A stretch of 64,000 bases of DNA from Singulisphaera sp. GP187 (GCF_900129635.1 NZ_FSRB01000003.1:930001-994000), one strand, 5' to 3'. Positions 51,001-58,303 are shown, counted from the stretch's first letter. The notes: generated from the letters alone by a model not told the origin. Made by a program: numbers and translations.

Positions 51001-52523
51001 GTGGCGTCGCCGCGGATCAGCGCCACGCCGCCGGCGGCGGGGACGATCCGGTCGAGGTCGCCGATCCACCACCGATTGCCGTACGGGCTGTCGATCCGGT
51101 TGAAGATCTCCCTCGCGCCGGTGATCGTGTAGGTGGAGAGCTCTGAGCCGAAGGAGGCCTCGAGGTCGATCGCGTAGTCATAGTGGCCGGTGGGCAGCGC
51201 CGAGGCGTTGACCTGCATCACGAAGAGGACGGTCTGGCCGGGGACCAGGCCGGCGGTGCTGTAGTGGATCGGGGTGCCGACGATGCCGCCGAAGTTGAGC
51301 GTGGCCACGATCTTGTCGGGGACGGGGCCACTGTCCGGTAGAGTCCACTCGACGGAGACGATCGGATGGGGATTGGTGTGGTTCGAGTAGTCCGGTCGGG
51401 GGGCCTCGCAGAAGGGCTGGCCGTTGCCCGAGGGAGAGTAGTCCATCTGCCCGGTCTGCGGGTTGATGCCGGGGGTAGGACAGGGGGGGGCACCAATGTT
51501 AATCGGCGGCTGGTCGTAGGGCGACATCGGGCCCATGGGCCCATTGTCGCGATCGCGGTTGTTGTCCGTCGTCGGCCGGCCGCGGTTGCTATCGTTGTCG
51601 GCGATGGTGACCGTCGCCGGATTGCCGACCACGGTGTAGCCATAGCTGGGCCGCGGCTTGAGGGTCACCTTGACCGTCTCGTCTAACTCCTTCAAGGTGT
51701 CGTGCTTGGGAGTGACGTCGATCGTGACGCTGGTCTGCCCGACCGGAATGGTCACGGTGCCCGCCAGCGCGGTGTAATCGGTGCCGGCCGTCGCGGTCCC
51801 GCTGACGGTATACTCGACGGTCAGCGAGCTCGAGGTGTCGCCGGTGCGCGTGATCGTGAACCGGCCCTTGTCCGGATTGGCCTGGGTCGTGTTATCGGGC
51901 TCCGCCGCTTTGGGGTCGGTTGCCTCAATGCGGACTTGCGCCGGCTGTGGCTCCGACGTATCATTATCGTGGATCGTGACCGAGAAGCTCGGGGCGCTCG
52001 GTTGGACTAAATAGTCGTTGGGGCGATGCTCGATCGACAGCACGACAGTCTCGTCGTCCTCGTCCAATGCGTCATCGATCGGGGTGATCTCTACATATGC
52101 ATCACTCGAACCGCCAGGAATGGTGACGCTACGTGCTATGGATTGGTAGTCCAAGCCCTCCGTCGCGGTACCGCTGATGGTATAATAAATCGTTACCGGG
52201 CCTTCTCCATTGACGATCCAAAAATGGAAGGCGGCGGTGTCGGCTGGCCCGGTTTGCGTCTCAGAGCCGTTGCTGTAGGGGCCGTAGTCTACCGTCGGCA
52301 CCGTCAAGAGTTGCCGGACCTCCAAGGCCTGGATCAGGGGAGGAAGGCCATGGCGCGATCGGTCAATACGGCGGGAAGCCGGGCGGCGGGGGCGTCGCAC
52401 AGTGCAGTCCTCACGTGGGGGGAGCCCAGCCCGGCGGCGCACAAGGGCGGCCCGGGGGTGGGACACGAGGGGCCATTTAGATTCGGTTATCGTCGATGAG
52501 GGAAATATTCGAGAGGTAGCCAT
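45018..52523 (-). CDS. RHS/YD-repeat polymorphic-toxin-like surface protein
   Basis: 2,501 residues from ATG 52523; an ATG at 52589 would include a hairpin in the coding region. In order: a planctomycete-type extracellular motif (LEVRQLL, about 67-73); two Calx-beta domains (about 80-190 and 195-310); YD repeats; a ten-copy 41-residue FG-GAP/VCBS-like array (about 934-1351); many more YD repeats; and the RHS core (about 2098-2223: YLTDRLGTVRDL, YHRARYYDAALGRW, DPIGF, NATDPSG). The remaining 278 residues are the variable tip. Its end (GWLENERRRIAG, NPPGNVQAHGR, FDYSNSRLQGSDLN) resembles, from memory, the polymorphic toxin type 8 pattern with a conserved His; this is unverified. RHS shells encapsulate and release such tips. 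The small coupled gene downstream is the likely immunity gene. Confidence 0.92.
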   Translation of the reverse strand: MATSRIFPSSTITESKWPLVSHPRAALVRRRAGLPPREDCTVRRPRRPASRRIDRSRHGLPPLIQALEVRQLLTVPTVDYGPYSNGSETQTGPADTAAFHFWIVNGEGPVTIYYTISGTATEGLDYQSIARSVTIPGGSSDAYVEITPIDDALDEDDETVVLSIEHRPNDYLVQPSAPSFSVTIHDNDTSEPQPAQVRIEATDPKAAEPDNTTQANPDKGRFTITRTGDTSSSLTVEYTVSGTATAGTDYTALAGTVTIPVGQTSVTIDVTPKHDTLKELDETVKVTLKPRPSYGYTVVGNPATVTIADNDSNRGRPTTDNNRDRDNGPMGPMSPYDQPPINIGAPPCPTPGINPQTGQMDYSPSGNGQPFCEAPRPDYSNHTNPHPIVSVEWTLPDSGPVPDKIVATLNFGGIVGTPIHYSTAGLVPGQTVLFVMQVNASALPTGHYDYAIDLEASFGSELSTYTITGAREIFNRIDSPYGNRWWIGDLDRIVPAAGGVALIRGDATAGWFADDGAGGYITPEGSSSRLAHAGAGGWVLTHKDGGRSEFNASGLLTARVDRNGNATTYAYVDGDGDGVAGELGQATDPYGRVATYTYSGGLLQAMRDYAGRVTTYGYIGRRLTSITQVDPDGAGPLTSSVSTFAYDDNGLMTASHDATGRVTTFTYDPSSLRVLSMARSGLDAQQVTPIAIRGLVDPTTGVGTAANPAPMALPSAAKATVVDATHRTTTLTTDRFGYVTEEVDPLGNVTQYERDAHGRVLKITGPDPDGPGGPLTAPVTTFAYDGRGNLTGMTLPDLSTRAWTYDPTFSQPLSYRDETGQTTTYTLDGRGNRLTETDPLGRVTTSSYDSRGNLTSVTRPDPDGAGPLVAPTTGFAYDSKGRLTTITLPGGATQKFAYNAADDLIRETDELGRITYYQYDAMGRQTGTTQSDPDGAGTADPAVYRPSTGQWLITAPSGAPTSPIAYGGSNDLPAAADYNGDGRPDLATYRPSTGQWFFAGQAQPIAYGGSNDLPAAADYNGDGTADLAVYRPSTGQWFFAGQAQPVSFGGPNDLPAPADYNGDGTADLAVYRPSTGQWFIAGQAQPISFGGSQDRPAPADYNGDGTADFATYRPSTGQWFIAGQAQPISLGGANGRPAAADFDGDGKADLAVYRPSTGQWFIAPFSGVPTSFGQPNDLPAAADYDGDGKTDLAVYRPSTGQWFIAGQAQPISFGGPNDLPAPADYDGDGKVDLAVYQPSTGQWFIAGQAQPVSFGGPNGLPAAADYDGDGKADLAVYQPSTGQWFIAGQAQPISYGGSQDRPAAADYNGDGTADLATYRPSTGQLFLAGQGQPISLGEPNDLPAPGNYYGFGQAAPRSFATYDAAGRLTTETDPLGRVTTYQYDTAGRLASVTAPDPDGAGPLTAPVTRYGYDAEDRLTSLTDPLGRVTTSNYDPAGRLASVVGPDPDGAGPLTAPVTSYGYDNLGRLTSTTDPLGRITSFAYDVRDRLTTITAPDPDGAGPLASPVTVYSYDAVGRPTTVTDPLNRVTTSEYDAAGQLIKVTAPDPDGAGPLTAPVSRFTYDNLGRLATTIDPLGRTSTFAYDLRDRLTTITAPDPDGAGPLTAPVTRYAYDAVGNRIAVTDPLNQTTTFAYDRLDRLVTVTDPHSGLTRYAYDAVSNRTAVTDPLGKTTTSTYDGLDRLVTVADPRSGLTRYAYDAVSNRTAVTDPLGNRTTFSYDALDRLTAILDPRGLATTLAYDAADQLTGVTDRLGRRTAFAYDGLGRRTNERWLDGAGNTLRTFTSTYDAASQLLGVADPDATLTFTYDNLGRQTTASTSGAATGQPGLTLTSGYDAVGNRTRLADDLAGTGWAGTGVTTFAYDALNRLTTIARSLGSHAGPQVGFSYDADSRLTALTRTLGGTGTAVNSSFGYDALDRLTTLIHQVAGGATLASYTYGHDAASRLTTETNAEGTLNYTYDDTGQLTGVGGARSEGYSYDLNGNRTLPGYVTGTGNRLEQAPGSTLTYDAEGNLTARTETATGAVTTYAYDHRNRLTAVTRKNAGGTVVMQATYTYDAFDRRIGIVVDADGAGAAAPVQSWTAYDGVNPYADFDAAGTLKTRYLHGPAVDMLLARTDAAGTSAWYLTDRLGTVRDLANTAGTVIDHVAYDSFGRVTAETNPSAGDRFKFTGRELDTATGLQYHRARYYDAALGRWTQEDPIGFAAGDTNLYRYVGNGPTNATDPSGMVSWSQWLGDTLNVGCAAVAGIGQGVANVANSGTDALIGVANLPATFHNNLITPITGGTRNYFPSYDWSYNLVTSEDPATHRASRRAGDVGVIAGSLAFGGAGIVPALSSGGGAAVTLSGSGTLAVRLSLSARRLGTISAGAALGLLEGVGGLNQMAMSTASGGGLSGGPACPAPNGTRNRGPKLGQQQGREFRTDQLELNEFDPNQPSHVRGWLENERRRIAGSGGGPNYPRNPPGNVQAHGRNTPAREGFDYSNSRLQGSDLNKLEEQVRRRQGRP
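48500..49720 (-). repeat. Ten-copy 123-bp coding tandem array within the RHS gene
   Basis: Ten units of about 123 bases encode a 41-residue motif of the form YRPSTGQWFIAGQAQPISFG then NDLPAPADYNGDG. The DGDG/NGDG loops suggest calcium binding as in FG-GAP/VCBS blades. Adjacent copies are nearly identical at the DNA level, which indicates recent expansion or homogenisation. Confidence 0.9.
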
Positions 52524-52533
52524 ATCATCAGGG

Positions 52534-52564
52534 GACCATCCCGGCTTGCACTGCCGGGATGGTC
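52534..52564 (-). promoter_or_regulatory. Perfect hairpin just upstream of the RHS start codon
   Basis: GACCATCCCGG pairs perfectly with CCGGGATGGTC around a 9-base loop. It ends 11 bases before ATG 52523, so in the mRNA it would sit over the ribosome-binding region and could restrict translation. No T-run follows, so it is not a simple terminator. Confidence 0.55.
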
Positions 52565-52589
52565 TTCGGACGATGCGGCTCCGCATCAA

Positions 52590-53091
52590 GGTCGGAGTTT
52601 AGGTGTGTCCCACGAGGGATTGCAAGATCCTCCCCGGTAGATTCGCCCTGATTTGGCCGAAATCGGGTGGGAAGCCGATTTGAAATGATGACCTAGTAGT
52701 TTCTTACATAATGCGCTTACGTCATTTATTGAACACCTCGAGTCGAGTGAAAAAAAATCCTTCGCCATCCCTGGGAAAAATCATCGTCTTCGCCGGGCAG
52801 ACCGTCGTCCTTCCACCGGCAACCCCAGGCACGACGGATGCTCACCCTCAAGCCGGCGAGGACGGCCGCTGGCGGGGACTCGGCGCGATGAGCAGGTGTG
52901 CCCCGGCCGACGCCAACTTGCTCGGAAAAATCAAAATGGGACGGAGCGAATTTAGACCGGAGTTCCTGACCGATTTTTGACGCAACCTGCTTTTCGTGAA
53001 AGACTTCACTGCAGTTTCAACTTCAAATTGTAGCCAAAAACAATTTACAGGAACCCTTGACGCCACTCGGGGTGACTCGTAATCCTTCAGT
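52590..53091. other. Intergenic region upstream of the RHS gene
   Basis: About 500 bases with no supported gene on either strand. The RHS promoter should lie here. At the right end TTGACG (53057-53062) and TAATCC (53080-53085), 17 bases apart, look like the promoter of the IS1634-type fragment. Confidence 0.4.
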
Positions 53092-53343
53092 ATGGTACAC
53101 AAACCACACACTGTTCATGTCGCCAAAATCACGAGCACCGTCAAAGGTGTCACCTCTACCAACTATTACCTCCGACGCACATTTCGACAGGACGGCAAGG
53201 TCAAACACGAGACCCTCGGCAATCTCTCCGATCTACCGGTTCCGATCATCGAGATGATCAGCCGTTCCCTCAAGGGCGAGACCTTCGTCCCCGCTGCAGA
53301 CACCTTCCGCACGCTTCGCACCCGCCCTCATGGCCATGTCGAA
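53092..53343 (+). pseudogene. IS1634-type transposase gene, 5' fragment
   Basis: About 84 codons from ATG: VAKITSTVKGVTSTNYYLRR, FRQDGKVKHETLGNLSDLPV, IIEMISRSLKGETFVP and RTRPHGHVEA. This is the standard N-terminus of IS1634-family transposases (normally more than 400 residues). Homology ends at about 53343 and the frame runs out at 53400, at the edge of an inverted repeat, so the gene is a remnant. Confidence 0.65.
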
Positions 53344-53399
53344 GCGCCGTATAGGCGTCTGACCACTCCTTTACCACGACCGGGGATGATCCTCGCCTA

Positions 53400-53504
53400 A
53401 ACCGAGCCGCGGACGCAGCGCAGTCAGCGTTCTGGCCTCGTCGGGCATCACGGCACCTCAATTTGCAAGCACTGACTCCGCTGCGCTGCGTGCGCGGCTC
53501 GGTT
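53400..53504. repeat. Inverted-repeat element with 24-bp arms
   Basis: AACCGAGCCGCGGACGCAGC and four further bases at 53400-53423 match the reverse complement of 53481-53504 at 23 of 24 positions, with a 57-base spacer. It lies between the IS1634 remnant and ribF and could be a small non-autonomous element or REP-like structure. It also lies at the 3' end of the minus-strand ribF gene. Confidence 0.65.
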
Positions 53505-53541
53505 CAAATAACGCTCAGTCCGTCCGTGTTTTCGGTGGTGA

Positions 53542-54483
53542 TCACTCTGGCTCCCCACAGATCCGCCGCGTCTGCTCGACGTCGGCCCGGATCTGGGCGA
53601 GCAGTTCTTCCAGGTTGGCGAAGGGGCGGGTGGAGCGGAGTTGCTGGAGGATGTCGAGCTCGACGGTCTGGCCGTAGAGGTCGCCCTCGAAGTCGATGAT
53701 ATGGGCCTCGACCTTGCGGATCTGCTCGCCAAACGTGACGTTGGGTCCGATGTGGCAAGCGACGGGCCAGGTTCTCGGCTGGCCCTCAAGGTGGGCCAGG
53801 GCGGCATAGACACCGTCGGCCGGGATCAGGGTATCGACTTCGTCGAGGTTGGCGGTCGGAAACCCGAGCCCGGCGCCTCGGCCCGCGCCATGGGTTACGA
53901 GTCCTCGGATGCGATGGGGGCGACCCAGGAGATGGGCGGCCTCATCGGCGCGTCCCTCTTGCAAGCAGCGGCGGATCCGCGACGAGGAGACGAGTTGATT
54001 GTCGACCTTGGTCGACCCCGCCATCGAAAAGTCGAGGCCCGCCGATTCGCACCAGCTCGCGAGGAGCGCGGCATCGCCGCCTCGATCGCGACCGAAGGCG
54101 AAGTTGGGGCCTTCGACCATCCCTCGTGCGCCGAATTGTCCGACGATCACGCAGTCGAAAAACTCGCGAGCCGTCAGGCCGAGCAGCCAAGGACCGGTCT
54201 TGAAGACGCCGACCTCGTGGGCCCCCGCCTCTTTCAAGAGCGCGACCTTGCGTTCGATCCAGACCAGCGGGATCGGGGCTTGTTCGGGACGGAGGAGGGC
54301 GACGGGGTGGGGATCGAACGTCAGGGCGATGGCGTCGGTTCCCGCGGCCTCGGCCTTGGCACGCAACTGACGGAGCAGATGCAGGTGGCCGCGATGCACG
54401 CCGTCGAAATTACCGACCGCGAGGTAGGCGCCCCGAAACCGCGTGGCGACCTCGGCGAAGTTCTCGAGCGTGATCACCGACAC
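53542..54483 (-). CDS. ribF: Bifunctional riboflavin kinase/FAD synthetase
   Basis: 313 residues from a GTG with AGAGG upstream, the usual family length. The N-terminal nucleotidyltransferase domain has AVGNFDGVHRGH and ALTFDPHPVALL, and VSSSRIRRCLQEG closes it. The C-terminal flavokinase domain contains HGAGRGAGLGFPTANLDEVD and DGVYAALAHLEG. It converts riboflavin to FMN and FAD in the cytosol. It lies divergent from the next gene and is not in an obvious operon. Confidence 0.95.
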   Translation of the reverse strand: MSVITLENFAEVATRFRGAYLAVGNFDGVHRGHLHLLRQLRAKAEAAGTDAIALTFDPHPVALLRPEQAPIPLVWIERKVALLKEAGAHEVGVFKTGPWLLGLTAREFFDCVIVGQFGARGMVEGPNFAFGRDRGGDAALLASWCESAGLDFSMAGSTKVDNQLVSSSRIRRCLQEGRADEAAHLLGRPHRIRGLVTHGAGRGAGLGFPTANLDEVDTLIPADGVYAALAHLEGQPRTWPVACHIGPNVTFGEQIRKVEAHIIDFEGDLYGQTVELDILQQLRSTRPFANLEELLAQIRADVEQTRRICGEPE

Positions 54484-54689
54484 AAATCCTCTGCCATGTG
54501 GCGTTTCGGACACAAGCTCGCATGCGATACGGCGACCGCCGTGCCCGGGCTTAGCCATTATCACCGCGGCCGATCGGTCCGGTCAATCCCGCCTGGTTCG
54601 GCCCATGTCAACCTCGGGGCGTCTCGGCTATGATGAGGACCATCAGACCGAGGCGGCGAACCCGGGTTCAAGCGGATGCACATGAAACG

Positions 54690-55841
54690 ATGAACTTCCT
54701 GATCTTGGGAGATGGGGCCGAGGAACAGGCCTGGGCCAACGCGATCGAGCGCCAGGCCGAGCATCAGCTCTGGGCCGCCTTCCCCGGCTTCGATGAGTTC
54801 GCGGACGTGACCCGACCACGCGACTTCGACGATGCGCTCGCATTGGCCGGGGTCGAGGCCGTGCTTGTGGGGGGGGATTTCGAGGTCCGGGTCGAGTGGC
54901 TCCGTCGAGTCGCCGCGGTCGGGCTCCCCGCGATCTGCCTCCATCCCCCGGGCGACGACTCCGAGGCCTATTACCAGGTCGCCCTCAGTCGGGCAGAGAC
55001 CGGCGCGGTGCTCGTTCCCGACCTCCCCGCGCGGCTCCATCCCGGGGTCGCTCACCTTCGCCGCGCCCTCGAGAACCGCGAGCTTGGCGTCTTCCGAGGG
55101 ATCCGCCACGAGTCGTCGGCCGGACCCGGCGACGGCGATCTCACCCGCCACGTCTTCTCGCGAACCGTCGACCTGGTTCGGTCCCTGCTCGGCGAGGTCG
55201 AGGCCGTGACCGGCACCGGCGATCCCCCCGGCCAATGGCCCGACCAGAGCCTTGTCGTCCAGCTTCGCGGCCCCGAAGCACGCCGCGCTGAGGTTCGGAT
55301 CGTGGCCGGCCCGGCCGAGCCCGCGCGGCTGATCGTCTCGGGCGATCAAGGGTCGCTCACCCTGGAATATGAGTCGACTCTGACAGGACAGGCCCGCCTC
55401 ATCCGCCGTAATTCGGGCGGCGAGGAGCGCGTGACCGAACTCGACCGTTGGGATCCGCACGCCGCGATCCTGGCGGTCCTCGAGCGCTTGATGGCCGGGA
55501 GCGACGCCCGCCCGAACCTGCTCGACGGCACCCGGGCCATGGAACTCGCCGAGGCCACCACCCGCAGCCTCAGACGCGGGCGGACCGTCGACCTCCACTA
55601 TGAGGAGATCAGCGAGGCCAACAACTTCAAGAGCGTCATGACCTCCACCGGCTGCATGCTCCTGCTCGGGATCATGGTCGCCTTACCCGCCGCCCTCACG
55701 GGCCCGGCCCTGGGCTGGAACTGGACCTTGTACATCGCCTATGCGATCCCGCCGCTCCTGGTCCTCTTCATGCTCATGCAATCGCTCCGATTCGCAGTCC
55801 GGGAGTCGAAGCCACCGGCGACGGAATCCAAGGACGGTTGA
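54690..55841 (+). CDS. Gfo/Idh/MocA-like protein with C-terminal membrane helices
   Basis: 383 residues from ATG (MNFLILGDGAEEQAWANAIE). The Rossmann start is degenerate (LGDGAEEQ instead of GxGxxG), but the segment AMELAEATTRSLRRGRTVDL, with YEEISE after it, is typical of the C-terminal end of Gfo/Idh/MocA proteins in planctomycetes. Two membrane helices follow (CMLLLGIMVALPAALTGPAL; WTLYIAYAIPPLLVLFMLM). The weak cofactor motif suggests reduced or altered dinucleotide binding. Its substrate is unknown. Confidence 0.7.
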   Translation: MNFLILGDGAEEQAWANAIERQAEHQLWAAFPGFDEFADVTRPRDFDDALALAGVEAVLVGGDFEVRVEWLRRVAAVGLPAICLHPPGDDSEAYYQVALSRAETGAVLVPDLPARLHPGVAHLRRALENRELGVFRGIRHESSAGPGDGDLTRHVFSRTVDLVRSLLGEVEAVTGTGDPPGQWPDQSLVVQLRGPEARRAEVRIVAGPAEPARLIVSGDQGSLTLEYESTLTGQARLIRRNSGGEERVTELDRWDPHAAILAVLERLMAGSDARPNLLDGTRAMELAEATTRSLRRGRTVDLHYEEISEANNFKSVMTSTGCMLLLGIMVALPAALTGPALGWNWTLYIAYAIPPLLVLFMLMQSLRFAVRESKPPATESKDG

Positions 55842-55991
55842 GCGAAATGGGAATTGGCACGCCGTCTCTCCAGTCATTAATGAATTCTAGAAAGAGAGCA
55901 ACGGCGTCCGGATTGTGGCATGCGTGCATAGCGACGGCTTGGCAAATCTTGCCGATCGTGACAATCTAGACGTTTGAAGGGAGCCGCCACC

Positions 55992-56261
55992 ATGACCATC
56001 CAGTTGCCCAAAGAACTCGAATCCTCGATCGAAGCCGCCGTCCATAGCGGGCGTTTCTCATCGTTCGACGAAGCGATGGCCGAAGCCGCCCGCTTGTTGC
56101 TGCGTGACCTTGAGAACCGCCCCCAGCACGGATCCGCCGATTTTGACGACGATCCGGTGATCGGTTCAATGCGCGAAGCCGCCGGCGAAATGGACGAAAT
56201 CGTCGCTGACGCCTACCGCAAGCGGGGCGAAGAGAATTGGCGGGACTTACCCGTTGAATAA
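55992..56261 (+). CDS. Antitoxin of a VapBC-type pair
   Basis: 89 residues from an ATG with AAGGGAG upstream. It begins MTIQLPKELESSIEAAVHSG then FSSFDEAMAEAARLLLRDL, a ribbon-helix-helix (ParD/CopG-like) DNA-binding pattern, with a flexible acidic C-terminus that would occupy the toxin. The toxin gene starts eight bases inside its 3' end. It should bind the toxin and repress the shared promoter. Confidence 0.82.
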   Translation: MTIQLPKELESSIEAAVHSGRFSSFDEAMAEAARLLLRDLENRPQHGSADFDDDPVIGSMREAAGEMDEIVADAYRKRGEENWRDLPVE

Positions 56262-56670
56262 GGCCCTGATCGACACGGATATTTTCTCCGAACTCGGCAA
56301 AGGAATCGACCCCGCTGTCATCGGCAACGGCAGGACATACCGCCGTTCCTTCGGGCATTACTCGATTTCCTCAATCACCGTCATGGAAATCGTCCGGGGT
56401 TTCCAGCGAACGCTCTCTACCCGCAGGCTCCAAACCTTCCTTGCGTCCATCGCGGCGCAAGAAATCCTCCCCTTCGATCAGCCCGCTGCTGAGTTAGCTG
56501 GCCGTATCGCTGGCGACTTGGAACGCGCCGGGCAGTCCATTGGCACCGCTGACCCGATGATCGCTGCCATTGCCCTCAATCGCGGCCTGGAGCTGGTGAC
56601 GGGCAATACCGCCCATTTCCAGCGCATCCAGCAGCTTGGCTATCCACTCACCCTGATCAACTGGCGATAA
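56254..56670 (+). CDS. PIN-domain toxin (VapC family ribonuclease)
   Basis: 138 residues from a TTG overlapping the antitoxin end. The PIN acidic residues are visible: Asp in LIDTDIFSEL, Glu in VMEIVRGFQ, Asp in GTADPMIAA, and a last polar residue in VTGNTAHFQRI. VapC toxins are Mg-dependent RNases that often cut tRNA or rRNA when freed from the antitoxin. The pair is complete and probably functional. Confidence 0.88.
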   Translation: MNKALIDTDIFSELGKGIDPAVIGNGRTYRRSFGHYSISSITVMEIVRGFQRTLSTRRLQTFLASIAAQEILPFDQPAAELAGRIAGDLERAGQSIGTADPMIAAIALNRGLELVTGNTAHFQRIQQLGYPLTLINWR

Positions 56671-56865
56671 CACGCCAGCAGGCGTGCCGTTGCCTGCCTC
56701 AGGCAACCCGGCTTTGCCGGCCGAGTGCTAACGCTCCGCTTCGCCACGGTCGCCTGCGGTGACGGTTTGCAGCCCCAAAACGACCGCTGGAGCGGTCGGC
56801 GCCGGGCGAACGGCCCGCCTGTGTGTAGGTCGCTGCGCTCCCGCCATGGTTACCCAGTTCGCACA

Positions 56866-56971
56866 GCTATGCGTGCTGGCGATCCTACGCGGTTTACCTC
56901 TCGCCAGTCTTGACGGAAAACTGAAGGCAGCCGCCAACGCCGTTGGCGTCAACCTCTATCCAGTGCCCTGA
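56866..56971 (+). pseudogene. Remnant of a second PIN-domain toxin (C-terminal end)
   Basis: The frame ending at 56971 reads LCVLAILRGLPLASLDGKLK then AAANAVGVNLYPVP. RGLPLASLDGKLKAAA is the typical C-terminus of VapC-like PIN proteins (the Asp being the last catalytic residue). Nothing upstream in any frame continues the domain, so only the end has survived. Confidence 0.55.
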
Positions 56972-57045
56972 ACTCGGACTGCTGATCCGCCACGACAGTT
57001 TAGTCCTTGAGGGTGAGCGATCACCAACTCACGCCAACCCGTCGG

Positions 57046-57085
57046 CCAATCGGCCAATCGGCCAATCGGCCAATCGGCCAATCGG
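57046..57085. repeat. Tandem octanucleotide repeat (CCAATCGG)x5
   Basis: Five perfect 8-bp units. The unit length is not a multiple of three and no gene covers it, so it is non-coding. Copy number is probably variable. Confidence 0.92.
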
Positions 57086-57204
57086 CCTGGTGGACGATGC
57101 CCAATGGGAATATGCGGCGGTGTTAACCTTGGAGAGACGGCTTCAGACCGCCGTCCCTCGAGGTGGTGGGTGGCAGGTTGAAGTCTGTCCTTCGAGAAAA
57201 GGCG

Positions 57205-57230
57205 TGGTGGGCCGTGCCCACCCTACAAGA
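57205..57230. repeat. Dispersed palindromic repeat, second copy
   Basis: GGTGGGCCGTGCCCACCCTA with CAAGA is the reverse complement of the block at 12415-12442, with near-identical sequence. It contains the palindrome GTGGGC..GCCCAC. Confidence 0.6.
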
Positions 57231-57280
57231 AAGCATACGTCCTAGGTGATTGGTGATTGCCATTCCTGGGGGAGGAACAA

Positions 57281-58303
57281 TCAGGACGACTTATCGGCTG
57301 CCGCGGGGACGCTGCCGGGGACTTCACCGAAGCTGTCGAGGCTCTTGCGAAGCGCGGGGGCGAGGGCGTCGAACCGTTTGGATTCGAGGGTGTATTTCAC
57401 CTCGTAGTCGAACCGGCCGCCACGGAATCGGCGTTCGAGAATCGTCATCGAGAACGGGCCGCGCTGGGTGCGAACCACGGTCTCCAGCGCGTCGAGCTTC
57501 CCCTGCTTGACGACTTCGCACGAGAGGACTTCGCAATTGGGCTCGACCTTGCGGAGTTGATCGGGCACTTCCTTGACCAGCGTCTGGAGATCCAGAGCGC
57601 CGTGCGGCTGCGCCACGACGAGGGCGTTGTCGGACCAGATCCCCGTGGCCGGCCCATTGGCGAAGAAGAGGGCCACTTCGCTGGGGGCGAGTACCGGCCG
57701 CCAGGCTTCAGGCAGGTCGATTGCAAACTTGAACTCACGCTGAACCCAGCGGTTGGTCGCTTTTTCGAGCAGGTCGGCCCCGGTGTTGGGCGCGGAGAGC
57801 TCGATCGAGGCGACCAAGGCATCGAAAAGCGGCCGGGCGGTCGCGTAGGTGGCGTCGTCCACGTTGAGCGTAAACGTATACATTTGCCGATTCGCCAAGA
57901 TCCGCACGCTGAGCTCGCGCCAGAGGCCCCCCGAGCGCGGCCGGAACTCCCAGATGGTCTCGAGCCGGTCCCGCTTCGGGTCCTTGTCTTTGACGACTTC
58001 GTTGCGCGCGAGCTTGCGGCCGGCCGGTCCCGCGCGTTTGGCGTTGCCGTCGATCCGGGTCCGGTACTCGTCGAGGTTCTCGGGGGCCAGGCCGAGCTCG
58101 CAGGCCACCACGCCCGGGCGCTCGGGATCGTCCTGGCGGATCAAGGCGACAAAGACGCGGTCTTCCTCCTCGCGAGCGGCGATCGGCCAATCCTTGGGGA
58201 TCAGTGCCTTGACGCCGTACTTGGGCGCCTCGAAGGCGACCGTCGCCGTTCCTGGTTGGTCGGCCAAGGCCAGCAGCGCGAGCAGCGGGATCAACGTCGT
58301 CAT
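57281..58303 (-). CDS. Secreted hypothetical protein
   Basis: 340 residues with a short signal peptide (MTTLIPLLALLALADQ). The mature part appears to consist of two similar halves, each beginning with a strand such as FEAPKYGVKALIPKDWPIAA or FKFAIDLPEAWRPVLAPSEV. These resemble DUF1795/PsbP-like folds, but the match is only by eye. It starts 64 bases after the 631-residue gene on the same strand and probably shares its transcript. Confidence 0.7.
   Translation of the reverse strand: MTTLIPLLALLALADQPGTATVAFEAPKYGVKALIPKDWPIAAREEEDRVFVALIRQDDPERPGVVACELGLAPENLDEYRTRIDGNAKRAGPAGRKLARNEVVKDKDPKRDRLETIWEFRPRSGGLWRELSVRILANRQMYTFTLNVDDATYATARPLFDALVASIELSAPNTGADLLEKATNRWVQREFKFAIDLPEAWRPVLAPSEVALFFANGPATGIWSDNALVVAQPHGALDLQTLVKEVPDQLRKVEPNCEVLSCEVVKQGKLDALETVVRTQRGPFSMTILERRFRGGRFDYEVKYTLESKRFDALAPALRKSLDSFGEVPGSVPAAADKSS

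Larger units (their letters stand above)
56671..57280. other. Repeat-rich intergenic region
   Basis: About 610 bases with debris: a degraded second PIN gene end (56866-56971), an 8-bp tandem repeat (57046-57085), an imperfect hairpin (57133-57158) and a dispersed palindrome (57205-57230). No intact gene is supported. Confidence 0.6.

Noticed and set aside
48534..51146. 870-codon open frame on the plus strand, and another at 45984-47852
   Set aside because: Both are antisense to the RHS gene. Its repetitive, GC-rich codons leave the opposite strand open; the products are low-complexity Gly/Arg/Val-rich strings with no domain.
57046..57085. Short repeats as a possible CRISPR or iteron origin
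   Set aside because: The unit is 8 bp with no spacers, and no replication gene or DnaA-type boxes are nearby.
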